Below are positions 54,180 to 62,961 of a DNA stretch of 64,000 nt, one piece after another. The translations under genes and the position numbers were made by a program. Positions within the stretch are counted from its first letter, which is position 1, and each line of letters opens with the position of its first letter. The DNA comes from Ornithinimicrobium cerasi (GTDB lineage: Bacteria > Actinomycetota > Actinomycetes > Actinomycetales > Dermatophilaceae): positions 186,001-250,000 of the forward strand of contig NZ_QZMN01000001.1 of assembly GCF_003702705.1 (NCBI RefSeq), written 5' to 3'. The notes beneath the pieces were generated by a model, which worked only from the letters and a program-made list of their open reading frames with translations, did no database searches and was not told the DNA's origin.

Positions 54180-55217
54180 TCAGCGGGCGGTGACCTCGCT
54201 CGAGGCGCGGCGGGAGCGGGTGGCGCGGGCCGGCACGGTCGGGGCCGTCTCGGTCGCCGCGGCAGGCGCCTCCGCGGCGGTCGTCCTCGCGGCGGGTGCC
54301 TTCTCCGTGGCGGGCGCCTTCTGCGTGGTGGGCGCCTTGGACGCGGACGTCTTCTCCGCCCCGGTCGTCCTCTCCGGGGCCTTCGCGGTGCCCGCCGCGG
54401 TCGTCCTCTTCGCCGTCGCCCGTGCCCGGGTGGCCGCGCGCTTCTGCCGGATCCTGACCTGCTTGCGGTTGCCCTCGGTGCGGGTCTCGAGGTAGGGCTG
54501 CTCGTCCACGAGGGACCCGAGCTTCTGGTGCCCGAACTCGCGCGGGTCGAAGTCGGCGTGCGCGCGGCTGAGGTGCTGCCCCACCTGGCTCAGGGTGCTC
54601 CACCCGTCGTCCCCGGAGGTGGCGTTGACCGCCTTGGTCAGGGCGCTCTGCAGGTTGATGGCCGGCGAGCCGGGTCCGTCGTCCGTCGGGTCGACCGAGC
54701 TCGGACCGGGGTCCGGGACGCCGGCCTCCCGACGTGCGGCCCCCGCGTCGGCCTCGTCCCGGCGGTCCTGCTCCTGGAGCACCTCGAGGAAGATGAACTG
54801 GTCCACCGCGCGGCGCAGCGACTCAGGGGTCTTGCGCCGGCCCAGCCCGAAGACCCGCTTGCCGGACTCGCGCAGCCGGGTCGCCAGCCGGGTGAAGTCG
54901 GAGTCGGAGGAGACGAGCGCGAACGCCTCGACGTTGCCCTGCCACAGCAGGTCCATCGCGTCGATGATCAGCGCCGAGTCGGTCGAGTTCTTGCCGACCG
55001 TGTTGGCGAACTGCTGGACGGGCTGGATGGCGTTGCGGAGCAGCTCCGTCTTCCAGCCGGTCAGCTGGGACGTCGTCCAGTCGCCGTAGCCGCGCTTGAT
55101 CGTCGGCACGCCGTAGCTCGCGAGCTCCTCCAGCACCGCCCCGACGTGCTTGGCGGAGACGTTGTCGCAGTCGATGAGCACGGCGATCCGGGTCGAGCTG
55201 CTGGCGTCGGTGTCCAC
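54180..55217 (-). CDS. NYN (PIN-like) RNase with OST-HTH/LOTUS domain and basic tail
   Basis: About 345 residues. N-terminal NYN domain: RIAVLIDCDNVSAKH, KNSTDSALIIDAMDLLW, AFALVSSDSDFTRLATRLRESG with the acidic metal residues, then RKTPESLRRAVDQFIF. Middle LOTUS domain: LQSALTKAVNATSGDDGWSTLSQVGQHLSRAHADFDPREFGHQKLGSLV. The last 85 residues are an Ala/Lys/Thr/Pro-rich histone H1-like tail (KAPTTQKAPATEKAPAA). A nuclease acting on RNA guided by LOTUS binding is inferred. GTG at 55217 is preferred over 55226: TAGGGT at 55230-55225 leaves seven bases before 55217, a leaderless start. Confidence 0.88.
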   Translation of the reverse strand: MDTDASSSTRIAVLIDCDNVSAKHVGAVLEELASYGVPTIKRGYGDWTTSQLTGWKTELLRNAIQPVQQFANTVGKNSTDSALIIDAMDLLWQGNVEAFALVSSDSDFTRLATRLRESGKRVFGLGRRKTPESLRRAVDQFIFLEVLQEQDRRDEADAGAARREAGVPDPGPSSVDPTDDGPGSPAINLQSALTKAVNATSGDDGWSTLSQVGQHLSRAHADFDPREFGHQKLGSLVDEQPYLETRTEGNRKQVRIRQKRAATRARATAKRTTAAGTAKAPERTTGAEKTSASKAPTTQKAPATEKAPAARTTAAEAPAAATETAPTVPARATRSRRASSEVTAR

Positions 55218-55317
55218 GCCGCTCACCCTATCCACCGGGGCCCCGTGGGTCGCCCACCCGCCGTGCCCCACACCCGGGGCGCCCATCCATGTCCTCGGCT
55301 CTCGTAGGGTGGCGACC

Positions 55318-56121
55318 ATGACGGGCTCCGGGCGTGGCGTGCTGGTGACGGGTGCCTCGCGCGGGGTGGGGGCGGCGACCGCGCGGGCGTTCGCGGAACG
55401 GGGTGACCGGGTCCTGGTGCACTACCGCGGGGCGCGCGACCGCGCCCGCCAGGTGCTCGGCACCCTGCCCGGCGAGGGTCACGCGCTCGCGCAGGCCGAC
55501 CTGGCCGACCCCGAGGAGACCCGCCGGCTCGCGGAGGACGCCGTGGCCGTGCTCGGCCGGGTCGACGTCCTCGTCAACAACGCCGCGCTCTTCCTCGACC
55601 CGGCGGCGGGCGGCAGCCGGCGCGGCGACCACCGGCTCACCGACACCGACTACGACTCCTGGGTGCGTGCCTGGAGCACGACGCTGGCCACCAACCTCAT
55701 GGGTCCGGCCAACCTCACCTTCTGCGTGGCGCGTCACATGCTCGAGGTGGCCCCCGCGGAGGGTAGGCCGACGGGCCGGGTCGTCAACGTCGGGTCCCGG
55801 GGCGCCTACCGCGGGGAGCCGGACGTCCCGGCCTACGGCGCCAGCAAGGCGGGGCTGCACGCCTTCGGCCAGTCGATGGCGGTGGCGCTCGCCCCGCACG
55901 GCATCGCGGTCACCTCGGTGGCGCCCGGGTTCATCGCCACGGACATGGCCGCCGGGCTCCTCGAGGGCCCGGCCGGCGACGGCATCCGCGCGCAGAGCCC
56001 GTTGGGGCGCGTCGCCACGCCGGAGGAGGTCGCCGCGGCGGTGCTCTGCCTCGCCGAGCCCGGGGCCGAGTGGGCCTCGGGCGCGGTCCTGGACTTCAAC
56101 GGCGCCAGCCACCTGCGCTGA
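55318..56121 (+). CDS. short-chain dehydrogenase/reductase (FabG-like)
   Basis: 267 residues. Cofactor motif VTGASRGVGAATARAFAERG with VHYRGARDR after the second strand (Arg pair, favouring NADPH), VLVNNAALF, VVNVGSRGAYRG (catalytic Ser) and PAYGASKAGLHAFGQSMA (Y-x3-K), then VTSVAPGFIATDMA. The extra loop DPAAGGSRRGDHRLTD near residue 95 is unusual for FabG. Substrate is unknown. ATG at 55318 has TAGGGT (55305-55310) seven bases before it, so the transcript is probably leaderless. It diverges from the NYN gene. Confidence 0.87.
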   Translation: MTGSGRGVLVTGASRGVGAATARAFAERGDRVLVHYRGARDRARQVLGTLPGEGHALAQADLADPEETRRLAEDAVAVLGRVDVLVNNAALFLDPAAGGSRRGDHRLTDTDYDSWVRAWSTTLATNLMGPANLTFCVARHMLEVAPAEGRPTGRVVNVGSRGAYRGEPDVPAYGASKAGLHAFGQSMAVALAPHGIAVTSVAPGFIATDMAAGLLEGPAGDGIRAQSPLGRVATPEEVAAAVLCLAEPGAEWASGAVLDFNGASHLR

Positions 56122-56513
56122 GGAGCACGTCCTCGGGCCGCGCGGCGGTCGACGGGATCGAGGTGGCCGACGGACCGGAGCTGCGCGAGCGGTCCCGGGA
56201 CCCGGGTTGCGGAACGCAGAACGGGCACATCGCCCCAGTTCCTGGGCCGACGCGACGAGATCCGGCAATGTGCCCGTCCGGCGCAACGGCCACGCTGAGG
56301 TCGGCCGGACCGTGCTCCACCTCGATGTCACGATCCACTCGGTGGCTCTCCACCCCCCAGCCCTTGCCCCGCAGCCAGCAGCTGCGGGTTTGCCTCGCCG
56401 GCGCGAGGGGTGGACTGCGCGGGGTCGGCCGACCTCCGGCCGCCGGAGGATGACATCGTGGGGGCCATCCTCGGGGACGGTGCCCGGGGCGGCGAGGTCA
56501 GGGAGGACGCGAC
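56122..56513. promoter_or_regulatory. 392-base intergenic region with several inverted repeats
   Basis: No gene seen. ACGGGCACAT (56221-56230) pairs with ATGTGCCCGT (56268-56277), enclosing a CCCAG/CTGGG stem; this could end the SDR transcript or be a structured leader. GGTCGGCCGACC (56423-56434) is a perfect 12-base palindrome and CCTCCGG/CCGGAGG (56433-56439, 56443-56449) a hairpin. Both stand 65-90 bases ahead of the FAD oxidoreductase gene and may be operator or leader elements. Confidence 0.55.
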
Positions 56514-57692
56514 GTGAGCGCTGCGGAGCTGCCCCGGTCCGCGGACGTCGTCGTGGTCGGGGGCGGCGTGATCGGCCTGGCGGCGGCCTACCACCTGGCG
56601 CGGGGAGGAGCCGGGTCCGTGCTCCTCCTCGAGCAGGACACGTTCGGGTCCGGGTCGACCGGCAGGGCGGCCGGCGGCGTGCGCGCCCAGTTCAGCGACG
56701 AGGTCAACGTGCGGCTCGCCCGGAGGTCGCTGGAGGTGTTCGAGCGCTTCGAGCAGGCCCTCGGTCAGCCCATCGACCTGCACCGGGTCGGCTACCTCTT
56801 CCTCCTCGACGACCCCGACGACGTCGCGCACTTCGAGCGGGCCACGACGCTGCAGAACTCGCTCGGGGTGCCGACGCGGATGATCGACCCCGGGGAGGCG
56901 CAGCTCCTCTCGCCCCTCATCAGCACCGAGGGTCTGCTCGCGGCGAGCTGGCACGCCGGGGACGGGCACTGCGCGCCGGACAGCGTGGTCGCCGGCTACG
57001 TGCGGGCCGCGCGCGCGGCCGGGGCGACCCTGGTGAGCAGGTGCCGGGTCACCGGAGCCGAGGTGGAGGACGGCGGCGGAGGCACCCCCAGGCGCGTCCG
57101 GGCCGTCCTCACGGACGCGGGTCGCGTCGAGACCGAGCGGGTCGTGGTCGCCGCGGGTGCGTGGTCCGGTGTGGTCGCCGGGTTCTTCGGGGTCGACCTG
57201 CCCGTGGAGCCCCTGCGCCGGCAGATCGTCTGCACCGGCCCGGTGGCGGGCCGCGGGGAGGCCACGCCGATGACCATCGACTTCAGCTCCTCCTTCTACT
57301 TCCACGACGAGGGTCCCGGCCTGCTGGTCGGGATGTCCGACCCCGCCGAGACCGTCGGCTTCAAGCACAGCCCCGACGACGGGTGGCTCACGGGGCTCGA
57401 CGCCGCCATCGGCCGCCGGGCCCCGGCGCTGGCCGGCGCCCAGGTCCGCAGGACGTGGGCCGGCCTCTACGAGATGACCCCCGACCACAACGGCCTCGTC
57501 GGGTCGGCGAGGGACCTTCCCGGTCTCGTCTACGCCACCGGCTTCTCCGGGCACGGTTTCCTCATGGGGCCCGCGGTGGGGGAGGTCGTCGCCTCGCTGG
57601 TCGCGGGGGAGCGGCCCGGCATCGACGTCTCCGCCCTCGACGTGGACCGGTTCCGCACCGGCGCTCCCGTCCCCGAGAAGCACATCGTCTGA
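56514..57692 (+). CDS. FAD-dependent amine oxidase (DAO family), probable L-pipecolate oxidase
   Basis: 392 residues. VVVVGGGVIGLAAAYHLARGG binds FAD; RAAGGVRAQFSDEVNVRLARRS and a DAO-fold middle (GYLFLLDDPDDVAHFERA) follow; LYEMTPDHNGLVG and TGFSGHGFLMGPAVGEVVASLV are the C-terminal FAD loop of sarcosine oxidase/D-amino-acid dehydrogenase relatives. The adjoining ALDH7-type dehydrogenase suggests oxidation of L-pipecolate to piperideine-6-carboxylate, as in AmaA-AmaB of lysine catabolism; other cyclic amines remain possible. GTG at 56514 follows GGGAGGA. The ALDH gene lies 24 bases downstream in the same operon. Confidence 0.82.
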   Translation: MSAAELPRSADVVVVGGGVIGLAAAYHLARGGAGSVLLLEQDTFGSGSTGRAAGGVRAQFSDEVNVRLARRSLEVFERFEQALGQPIDLHRVGYLFLLDDPDDVAHFERATTLQNSLGVPTRMIDPGEAQLLSPLISTEGLLAASWHAGDGHCAPDSVVAGYVRAARAAGATLVSRCRVTGAEVEDGGGGTPRRVRAVLTDAGRVETERVVVAAGAWSGVVAGFFGVDLPVEPLRRQIVCTGPVAGRGEATPMTIDFSSSFYFHDEGPGLLVGMSDPAETVGFKHSPDDGWLTGLDAAIGRRAPALAGAQVRRTWAGLYEMTPDHNGLVGSARDLPGLVYATGFSGHGFLMGPAVGEVVASLVAGERPGIDVSALDVDRFRTGAPVPEKHIV

Positions 57693-57716
57693 CCCACCGT
57701 CCTGAGGAGGACCCAC

Positions 57717-59267
57717 GTGACCACGACCGCACCCACGTCCCGCGCGCTGCCCGGCCCCGAGGAGGTCGCCGACCTCGCGCGCTCCGCCGCCCAGGCCTGC
57801 GGGGCGGACCTGACGGCCCGCCAGGGGGACCGGGAGGGACGCTCCCCGGTGAACGGGGCGGTGATCTCGCGGCTCGCCTGGACCAGCCCTGAGGAGGTCG
57901 ACGCCGCGGTGGAGTCCGCCCGCGCGGCATACCTCGGGTGGCGCACCGTGCCCGCGCCGGCGCGGGGCGCAGTGGTCAAGCGGTGGGCCCAGCTGCTCGT
58001 CGAGCACCATGCGGACCTCGCCACCCTGGTCACCCTCGAGGCGGGCAAGGTCACCTCCGAGGCGCGGGGGGAGGTCCAGGAGATGATCGACATCTGCGAC
58101 CTGGCCGTCGGGCTGTCCCGGCAGCTCTTCGGCCGCACCATCGCCTCGGAGCGCCCCGGCCACCGGCTCATGGAGACGTGGCACCCGCTCGGCGTGGTCG
58201 GCGTCATCTCGGCCTTCAACTTCCCCGTCGCGGTGTGGTCCTGGAACACCGCGCTCGCCCTGGTGTGCGGCGACCCCGTGGTGTGGAAGCCCTCCGAGCG
58301 CACGCCGCTGTGCGCGCTCGCCGCGCACGCCCTGCTGCAGCGCGCCCTGGAGGAGGGCGGGTATGACGCGTCCGTCGCGCAGGTCCTCCTCGGGGGTCCC
58401 GAGGTGGGGGAGGCGCTCGTCGCCCACCCGGGGGTCGCGCTGGTCAGCGCCACCGGGTCGACCCGGATGGGCCGGGCCGTCGGCCCCGTCGTCGCGGCGC
58501 GCTTCGGCCGCAGCCTGCTGGAGCTGGGCGGCAACAACGCGGCTGTCGTCGCACCCTCGGCCGACCTGGGCCTCGCGACCCGGGGCATCGTGTTCTCCGC
58601 CGCCGGGACCGCCGGGCAGCGGTGCACGACGATGCGGCGCGCGATCGTCCACTCCTCGGTGGTGGACGAGATGGTCGAGAGGGTCGCGGCGGCCTACCGG
58701 AACCTGCCGGTGGGCGACCCGTCCGCAGACGGGACGCTGGTGGGCCCGTTGCTGGACCGGCGCTCCTTCGACGCGTTCACCGCCGCGCTCGGGGCTGCGG
58801 TCGAGGCGGGTGGCGAGGTCGTCGTCGGCGGGGGACGGGAGCTTCCCGAGGCGGCGCCGGACGCCTACTACGTGCGGCCCGCGGTGGTGCGGATGCCCGC
58901 ACAGGCCGAGGTGGTGCACACCGAGACCTTCGCCCCGATCCTCTACGTGCTCTCCTACGAGACCCTCGAGGAGGCGGTCGCCCTCAACAACGCGGTGCCC
59001 CAGGGCCTCTCGTCGAGCATCTTCACGCGGGACCAGGCCGAGGCCGAGCTGTTCTGCTCGGTGGTCGGCTCGGACTGCGGCATCGTCAACGTCAACATCG
59101 GCACCTCCGGTGCGGAGATCGGCGGGGCGTTCGGCGGCGAGAAGGAGACCGGCGGGGGGCGCGAGTCCGGGTCGGACGCCTGGCGCGCCTACATGCGTCG
59201 CGCCACGACCACGGTGAACTACTCCGGGGAGCTGCCGCTGGCGCAGGGCGTGACCTTCGAGGTCTGA
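57717..59267 (+). CDS. aldehyde dehydrogenase, ALDH7/antiquitin type (aminoadipate-semialdehyde dehydrogenase)
   Basis: 516 residues. Active site ALLELGGNNAAV-type Glu (RSLLELGGNNA) and nucleophile Cys in AAGTAGQRCTTMRR; NAD-binding FNFPVAVWSWNTALALVCGD and VSATGSTRMGRAVGP; the C-terminal GTSGAEIGGAFGGEKETGGGRESGSDAW is the hallmark of ALDH7A1 antiquitin and bacterial AmaB/Pcd. It should oxidise alpha-aminoadipate semialdehyde (from piperideine-6-carboxylate) to 2-aminoadipate with NAD(P). GTG at 57717 follows GAGGAGG at 57704-57710. Operon partner of the FAD oxidase, together forming a pipecolate or lysine branch. Confidence 0.9.
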   Translation: MTTTAPTSRALPGPEEVADLARSAAQACGADLTARQGDREGRSPVNGAVISRLAWTSPEEVDAAVESARAAYLGWRTVPAPARGAVVKRWAQLLVEHHADLATLVTLEAGKVTSEARGEVQEMIDICDLAVGLSRQLFGRTIASERPGHRLMETWHPLGVVGVISAFNFPVAVWSWNTALALVCGDPVVWKPSERTPLCALAAHALLQRALEEGGYDASVAQVLLGGPEVGEALVAHPGVALVSATGSTRMGRAVGPVVAARFGRSLLELGGNNAAVVAPSADLGLATRGIVFSAAGTAGQRCTTMRRAIVHSSVVDEMVERVAAAYRNLPVGDPSADGTLVGPLLDRRSFDAFTAALGAAVEAGGEVVVGGGRELPEAAPDAYYVRPAVVRMPAQAEVVHTETFAPILYVLSYETLEEAVALNNAVPQGLSSSIFTRDQAEAELFCSVVGSDCGIVNVNIGTSGAEIGGAFGGEKETGGGRESGSDAWRAYMRRATTTVNYSGELPLAQGVTFEV

Positions 59268-59385
59268 CCCCCCGCACACCGGCCGTGCCGCCGCAGGCCG
59301 CACGCCGCACGCGGCAGCCGACCCCTGGACCGCGGCGGTCACAGGTGCCAGCATGGGCGCAGGGTCTGTCGGGGCGGAGGTCGGG

Positions 59386-60762
59386 ATGGCTGGAAGGGAC
59401 CGGGGGCGACGCACGGAACGCGTCGTGGTCGTCGGGTCGAGCCTCGCGGGGATGTTCGCCGCCGCCGCCTGCGCCCGGGCCGGGCTCACCGTCACCGTGC
59501 TGGAGCGGGACGCCCTGCCGCCGGCCCCACGGGCACGACCCGGCGTGCCGCAGGGACGGCAGCCGCATGTGCTGCTGCAGCGGGGTCTGCTCGCGCTCGA
59601 GGAGCTGCTGCCGGGCCTCGGGGACGAGCTGCGCCGGGCCGGGGCCGTGGAGCTGGACACCGGCGACCTGGCGTGGCTCGGCGAGGCCGGCTGGAGCCCC
59701 TACGGCTCGCCGCAGTTCCGCATCCTGTCGCTGACCCGGCCCCTGCTGGAGCACCTCGTCCGGGAGCGGGTGCGGCTCCTGCCGGGGGTCGACGTCCGTG
59801 ACGGCTGCCGGGTGACGTCGCTGCGGCGGGGGCGGGGCAGCGGGTGGGAGGTCCTCACGGCGGACGGTGCGTCCCACGGGGCCGACCTGGTCGTCGACGC
59901 CTCCGGGAGGGGGTCCCGCCTGCCGGTGTGGCTGGCCGCCCTGGGGGTCGGGCCGGCACCGGTCTCGGAGGTCGATGCGCGGACCGGTTACGCCACCCGG
60001 GAGTATGCCGCCCCGACCAGAGGTCCCACCCCCGCCGGCGTGGTCGTGCTGCAGACACCCGGGCTGCCGGCCGGCGGGGTGGCCCTGCCGGTGGAGGGGG
60101 ACCGCTGGCTCGTCCTCGCGGTCGGCTCGGGCGAGCACCGGCCACCTCGTGACGAGCAGGGTTTCGAGTCCTTCCTGCGCGGGCTCCGCGATCAGGCGGT
60201 GGCCGACGTGGTGAGCCGTGCCCGCCCGCTGACCGACGTCGCGGTCCACCGGCAGACCGCCAGCCGGCGTCACCACTACGAACGGGTCCGCCGGTGGCCA
60301 CCAGGACTCCTGCCGGTGGGGGACGCGTTCTGCGCCTTCAACCCGGTCTACGGCCAGGGCATCACCGTGGCCGCCCGCGAGGCGCTGCTGCTGCACCGCG
60401 CGCTCGCCCGCGGGCTGCACCCCGGCACCGAGCGGCGGCTGCTGCGCAGCTTCGCGCGCCTGACGTCACTGCCGTGGGGGATCGCGACCAGCGAGGACCT
60501 GCGCCTCCCGACCAGCGACGGCTCGCCGAGCCCCGCCCAGGCGCTGGCCGGGTGGTGGAGCCAGGAGCTCGCCCGGCTCTCGGCGCACGGCGACGTGCGC
60601 GCACAGTGGGCGATGACCAGGGTCTACCACCTCATGGCGTCACCGCGGGTCCTCCTGGACCCGGTCCTGGCGCTCGCGGTCGTGCGCGCCCGCGTCCTGG
60701 GCGCCGGGCCGCCGAACCCCCGTCCACCGGTCCTCGGCCCCGCGGCCGTAGCCGGCAGCTGA
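59386..60762 (+). CDS. FAD-dependent oxidoreductase (geranylgeranyl reductase/monooxygenase-like)
   Basis: 458 residues. N-terminal VVVVGSSLAGMFAAAACARAGLTVTVLERD with GVPQGRQPHVLLQRG as in FAD monooxygenases of the tryptophan-halogenase/GGR-like group; ADLVVDASGRGSRLPVWL in the middle and VGDAFCAFNPVYGQGITVAAREALLLH, the second FAD motif. Substrate unknown. ATG at 59386 is chosen over ATG 59353 because GGAGG (59376-59380) stands five bases upstream. The C-terminus lies 37 bases before the VOC gene. Confidence 0.85.
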   Translation: MAGRDRGRRTERVVVVGSSLAGMFAAAACARAGLTVTVLERDALPPAPRARPGVPQGRQPHVLLQRGLLALEELLPGLGDELRRAGAVELDTGDLAWLGEAGWSPYGSPQFRILSLTRPLLEHLVRERVRLLPGVDVRDGCRVTSLRRGRGSGWEVLTADGASHGADLVVDASGRGSRLPVWLAALGVGPAPVSEVDARTGYATREYAAPTRGPTPAGVVVLQTPGLPAGGVALPVEGDRWLVLAVGSGEHRPPRDEQGFESFLRGLRDQAVADVVSRARPLTDVAVHRQTASRRHHYERVRRWPPGLLPVGDAFCAFNPVYGQGITVAAREALLLHRALARGLHPGTERRLLRSFARLTSLPWGIATSEDLRLPTSDGSPSPAQALAGWWSQELARLSAHGDVRAQWAMTRVYHLMASPRVLLDPVLALAVVRARVLGAGPPNPRPPVLGPAAVAGS

Positions 60763-60799
60763 CCCCTTCCCCGGACGTAGCTGGACCTAGTCTGGGGCC

Positions 60800-61188
60800 A
60801 TGACCGCCACCATCTCGTGGACCCTGGGCTGCGACGCCGCCGACCCGCACCTCCTCGCCCGGTTCTGGGCGGCTGCCCTCGGTTACGTCCTCGAACCGGG
60901 CTACGACGACCCGGACGGCGCCTCCATCGTGGACCCCGAGGGATCCGGCCCGGCCGTCGGCTGGCTGAGGGTGCCCGAGGGCAAGGTGGCCAAGAACAGG
61001 GTGCACATCGACATCCGGGTGGCGGGCGAGGGACCGTGGGACCTCGCCGCCCGGGAGCGCCTGATCCGCCAGAAGGTGCCCGAGCTCGTCGGCCTGGGTG
61101 CCTCGGTGGTCCGCGAGGAGCGGTACGGCGAGTCCCTCGGCCACGTCGTCATGCAGGACCCGAGGGCAACGAGTTCTGCGTGGCGTGA
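60800..61188 (+). pseudogene. VOC/glyoxalase-like gene with a frameshift near its 3' end
   Basis: Translation from ATG 60800 gives a good small VOC protein (ISWTLGCDAADPHLLARFWAAALG, GSGPAVGWLRVPEGKVAKNRVHIDI, ESLGHVVMQDP) but loses its end: after GACCCG at 61158-61163 the expected EGNEFCVA-stop continues only in another frame, ending with TGA at 61186-61188. One missing G in CCGAGGG would explain it. The unshifted frame runs on to 61495, antisense to the exporter gene, which is not plausible. It may be a real mutation or a sequencing error. The leaderless promoter is TAGTCT (60788-60793), six bases before the ATG. Confidence 0.8.
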
Positions 61189-61212
61189 GGCGGCGCTCGG
61201 TGAGCCCGGGCG

Positions 61213-62721
61213 TCACCGCACCAGGTGCTCGGGCCGCTCGAAGAACATCGCGGCCAGGAAGCCGACCAGGATCACGGCGGCGGGCAGCAGCATCGACTCG
61301 GCCAGCGCGCGCGAGAAGGCGGCCGCGACCTCCGGAGAGACCGGGGTGACGCCGGCCGCCATCCCTTCTGCCGCCATCCCCGCTGCCGGCGGTCCACCTC
61401 CGGCGGTGCCGAGGTGGACCCCCAGCCGCGCCTCCATGAGGACGGCGATCGCGGCGCTGCCCAGCACCGCGCCGACCTGCCGGGTCGTGTTGTAGACGCC
61501 CGCCCCCGCCCCCGCCCGGTGCATGGGCAGGTTGCGGGTGGCCGTCGTCGACAGCGGTCCCCAGATCAGCGGGTTGGCCAGACCGAGCACGACGACCCCG
61601 GCGACGGCGCGCCACAGCGGGGCGTCCGGGGTCATGGCCAGGCTCAGGAGCAGCAGGCCGGCCGCGAGCAGGAGAGTCCCGGCCCCCACCAGCAGCCGGG
61701 GGTGCACGCGGTCGGTCAGCCGGCCCGCCACCGGGGCGAGGACGAGGGCGAGCACCGACGAGGGCGCCAGGATCAGCGCAGCCATGGTGGGGGACAGGCC
61801 GCGGGCGCCCTGCAGCCAGAGCATGAGCGGGAAGATGTGAGACGTGGCCGTGAAGCCCATGGTGGTGATCGCCGTGGTGGCCAGGGAGAAGTTGCGGTCG
61901 CGGAACAGACCCAGCGGCACGAGAGGCTCGCCGGGGTTGCGGGCCTGCCAGAGGGTGAAGATCACGAGCAGGACCAGACCCGTGCCGATCAGGAGCGGTA
62001 CCGAGACGAACCCGGTGATCCGGCCCCACCCGTAGGTCTGCCCCTCCTGGATCCCGAAGACCGCGCAGAAGAGTCCCACGGCGCTCAGCACCACCCCCAG
62101 GAGGTCGAACCGGTGCGGGTGCGTCTCCAGCCGGGGGACGAGCCGCGCCGCCAGCACCAGCCCCACGATCCCGACGGGCACGTTGACGAAGAAGATCCAC
62201 TCCCAGCCCAGGGAGTCCACGAGCAGGCCGCCGAGCAGGGGTCCGGCGAGGGTGGCGACCCCGGCGGTCGCCCCCCACAGCGCCATCGCGCTGCCGCGCC
62301 GCTCGGCCGGGAAGGTCCGGGTGATGACGGCCATCGTCTGCGGGGTCATCATCGAGGCACCCAGGCCCTGCACGACCCGGGCCGCCACGAGCGCCCCGAT
62401 CCCCATCCCCAGCTCCCCGGTCAGGCCGCACCACAGCGAGGCCAGCGTGAACACCGTCAGGCCGGTGAGGTAGACCCTCCGGGGCCCGACCCGGTCACCG
62501 AGCCGCCCGGTGATCAGGAGGGGGACGGCGTAGGCGAGCAGGTAGGCAGAGGTCACCCACATCACCTCGTTGACCGAGGCGTCGAACGCACCCAGCAGGG
62601 CCGGGGTCGCCACCGAGACGATCGTCGAGTCCACGAGGATCATGAAGAACCCGATGACGAGCGCCCACAGGGCGGGCCAGGGGTTGGTCGGGCGCGGGTG
62701 CCCGGCGGCGGGGGCGGTCAC
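61213..62721 (-). CDS. DHA2-family (EmrB/QacA-type) multidrug exporter, 14 TM
   Basis: 502 residues. Proton-driven drug efflux permease of the major facilitator superfamily. Signatures: VDSTIVSVATPALLGAFDAS in TM1, RLGDRVGPRRVYLTGL (motif A), VVQGLGASMMTPQTMAVITR and the TM5 antiporter motif ALWGATAGVATLAGPLLGGLL (motif C). Fourteen hydrophobic segments fit DHA2. The drug range cannot be read. GTG at 62721 follows TACAGT on the minus strand (62733-62728) by six to eight bases. It converges on the VOC gene and diverges from the DUF429 fusion. Confidence 0.92.
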   Translation of the reverse strand: MTAPAAGHPRPTNPWPALWALVIGFFMILVDSTIVSVATPALLGAFDASVNEVMWVTSAYLLAYAVPLLITGRLGDRVGPRRVYLTGLTVFTLASLWCGLTGELGMGIGALVAARVVQGLGASMMTPQTMAVITRTFPAERRGSAMALWGATAGVATLAGPLLGGLLVDSLGWEWIFFVNVPVGIVGLVLAARLVPRLETHPHRFDLLGVVLSAVGLFCAVFGIQEGQTYGWGRITGFVSVPLLIGTGLVLLVIFTLWQARNPGEPLVPLGLFRDRNFSLATTAITTMGFTATSHIFPLMLWLQGARGLSPTMAALILAPSSVLALVLAPVAGRLTDRVHPRLLVGAGTLLLAAGLLLLSLAMTPDAPLWRAVAGVVVLGLANPLIWGPLSTTATRNLPMHRAGAGAGVYNTTRQVGAVLGSAAIAVLMEARLGVHLGTAGGGPPAAGMAAEGMAAGVTPVSPEVAAAFSRALAESMLLPAAVILVGFLAAMFFERPEHLVR

Positions 62722-62773
62722 GACCGGACACTGTATGCCGCACGGCGCCCGGACCGGGGCCTACCCTGGTCGC

Positions 62774-62833
62774 GTGGACGCCTCCCCCTCGACGCACGCG
62801 CGGCGGCCGGCTCCCCGAGCGCCGGTGCCGTGA
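62774..62833 (+). CDS. possible 19-residue leaderless leader peptide
   Basis: GTG at 62774 is six bases after TACCCT (62762-62767), and the frame ends at TGA 62831-62833, overlapping the GTG of the next frame (GTGA). The peptide is VDASPSTHARRPAPRAPVP. It may be a translated leader coupled to the downstream gene or the remains of a frameshifted N-terminus. Confidence 0.35.
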   Translation: MDASPSTHARRPAPRAPVP

Positions 62834-62961
62834 CCCCGCGCCGGTACGTCGGGGTGGTCGGCCCGGCCGAGGCGACAGCCCGGCAGGTGGCCCAGGCCGT
62901 CGAGGTGGGCCGGCTGCGTGCGAGGTCGTCGTCGCCGTGGGCACGAGCTGGGGGACGGTGA
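62830..62961 (+). pseudogene. N-terminal remnant of a TIGR00725/LOG-like Rossmann domain
   Basis: From GTG 62830: PRRYVGVVGPAEATARQVAQAVEVGRLRAR, the start of TIGR00725-type (SLOG superfamily) domains, but the frame then fails. The continuing good frame EVVVAVGTSWGTVSEVVLAARTGVPVV is the family's later segment (normally some 80 residues away). So the central part, including most of the nucleotide-binding core, is missing and the frame is shifted at about 62925. I read it as an internal deletion in a domain once fused to DUF429. Confidence 0.7.

Noticed and set aside
56328-59660. Minus-strand open frame of 1110 codons across the oxidase and ALDH genes
   Set aside because: No domain is recognisable and composition mirrors the plus-strand genes; it is a GC-driven shadow.
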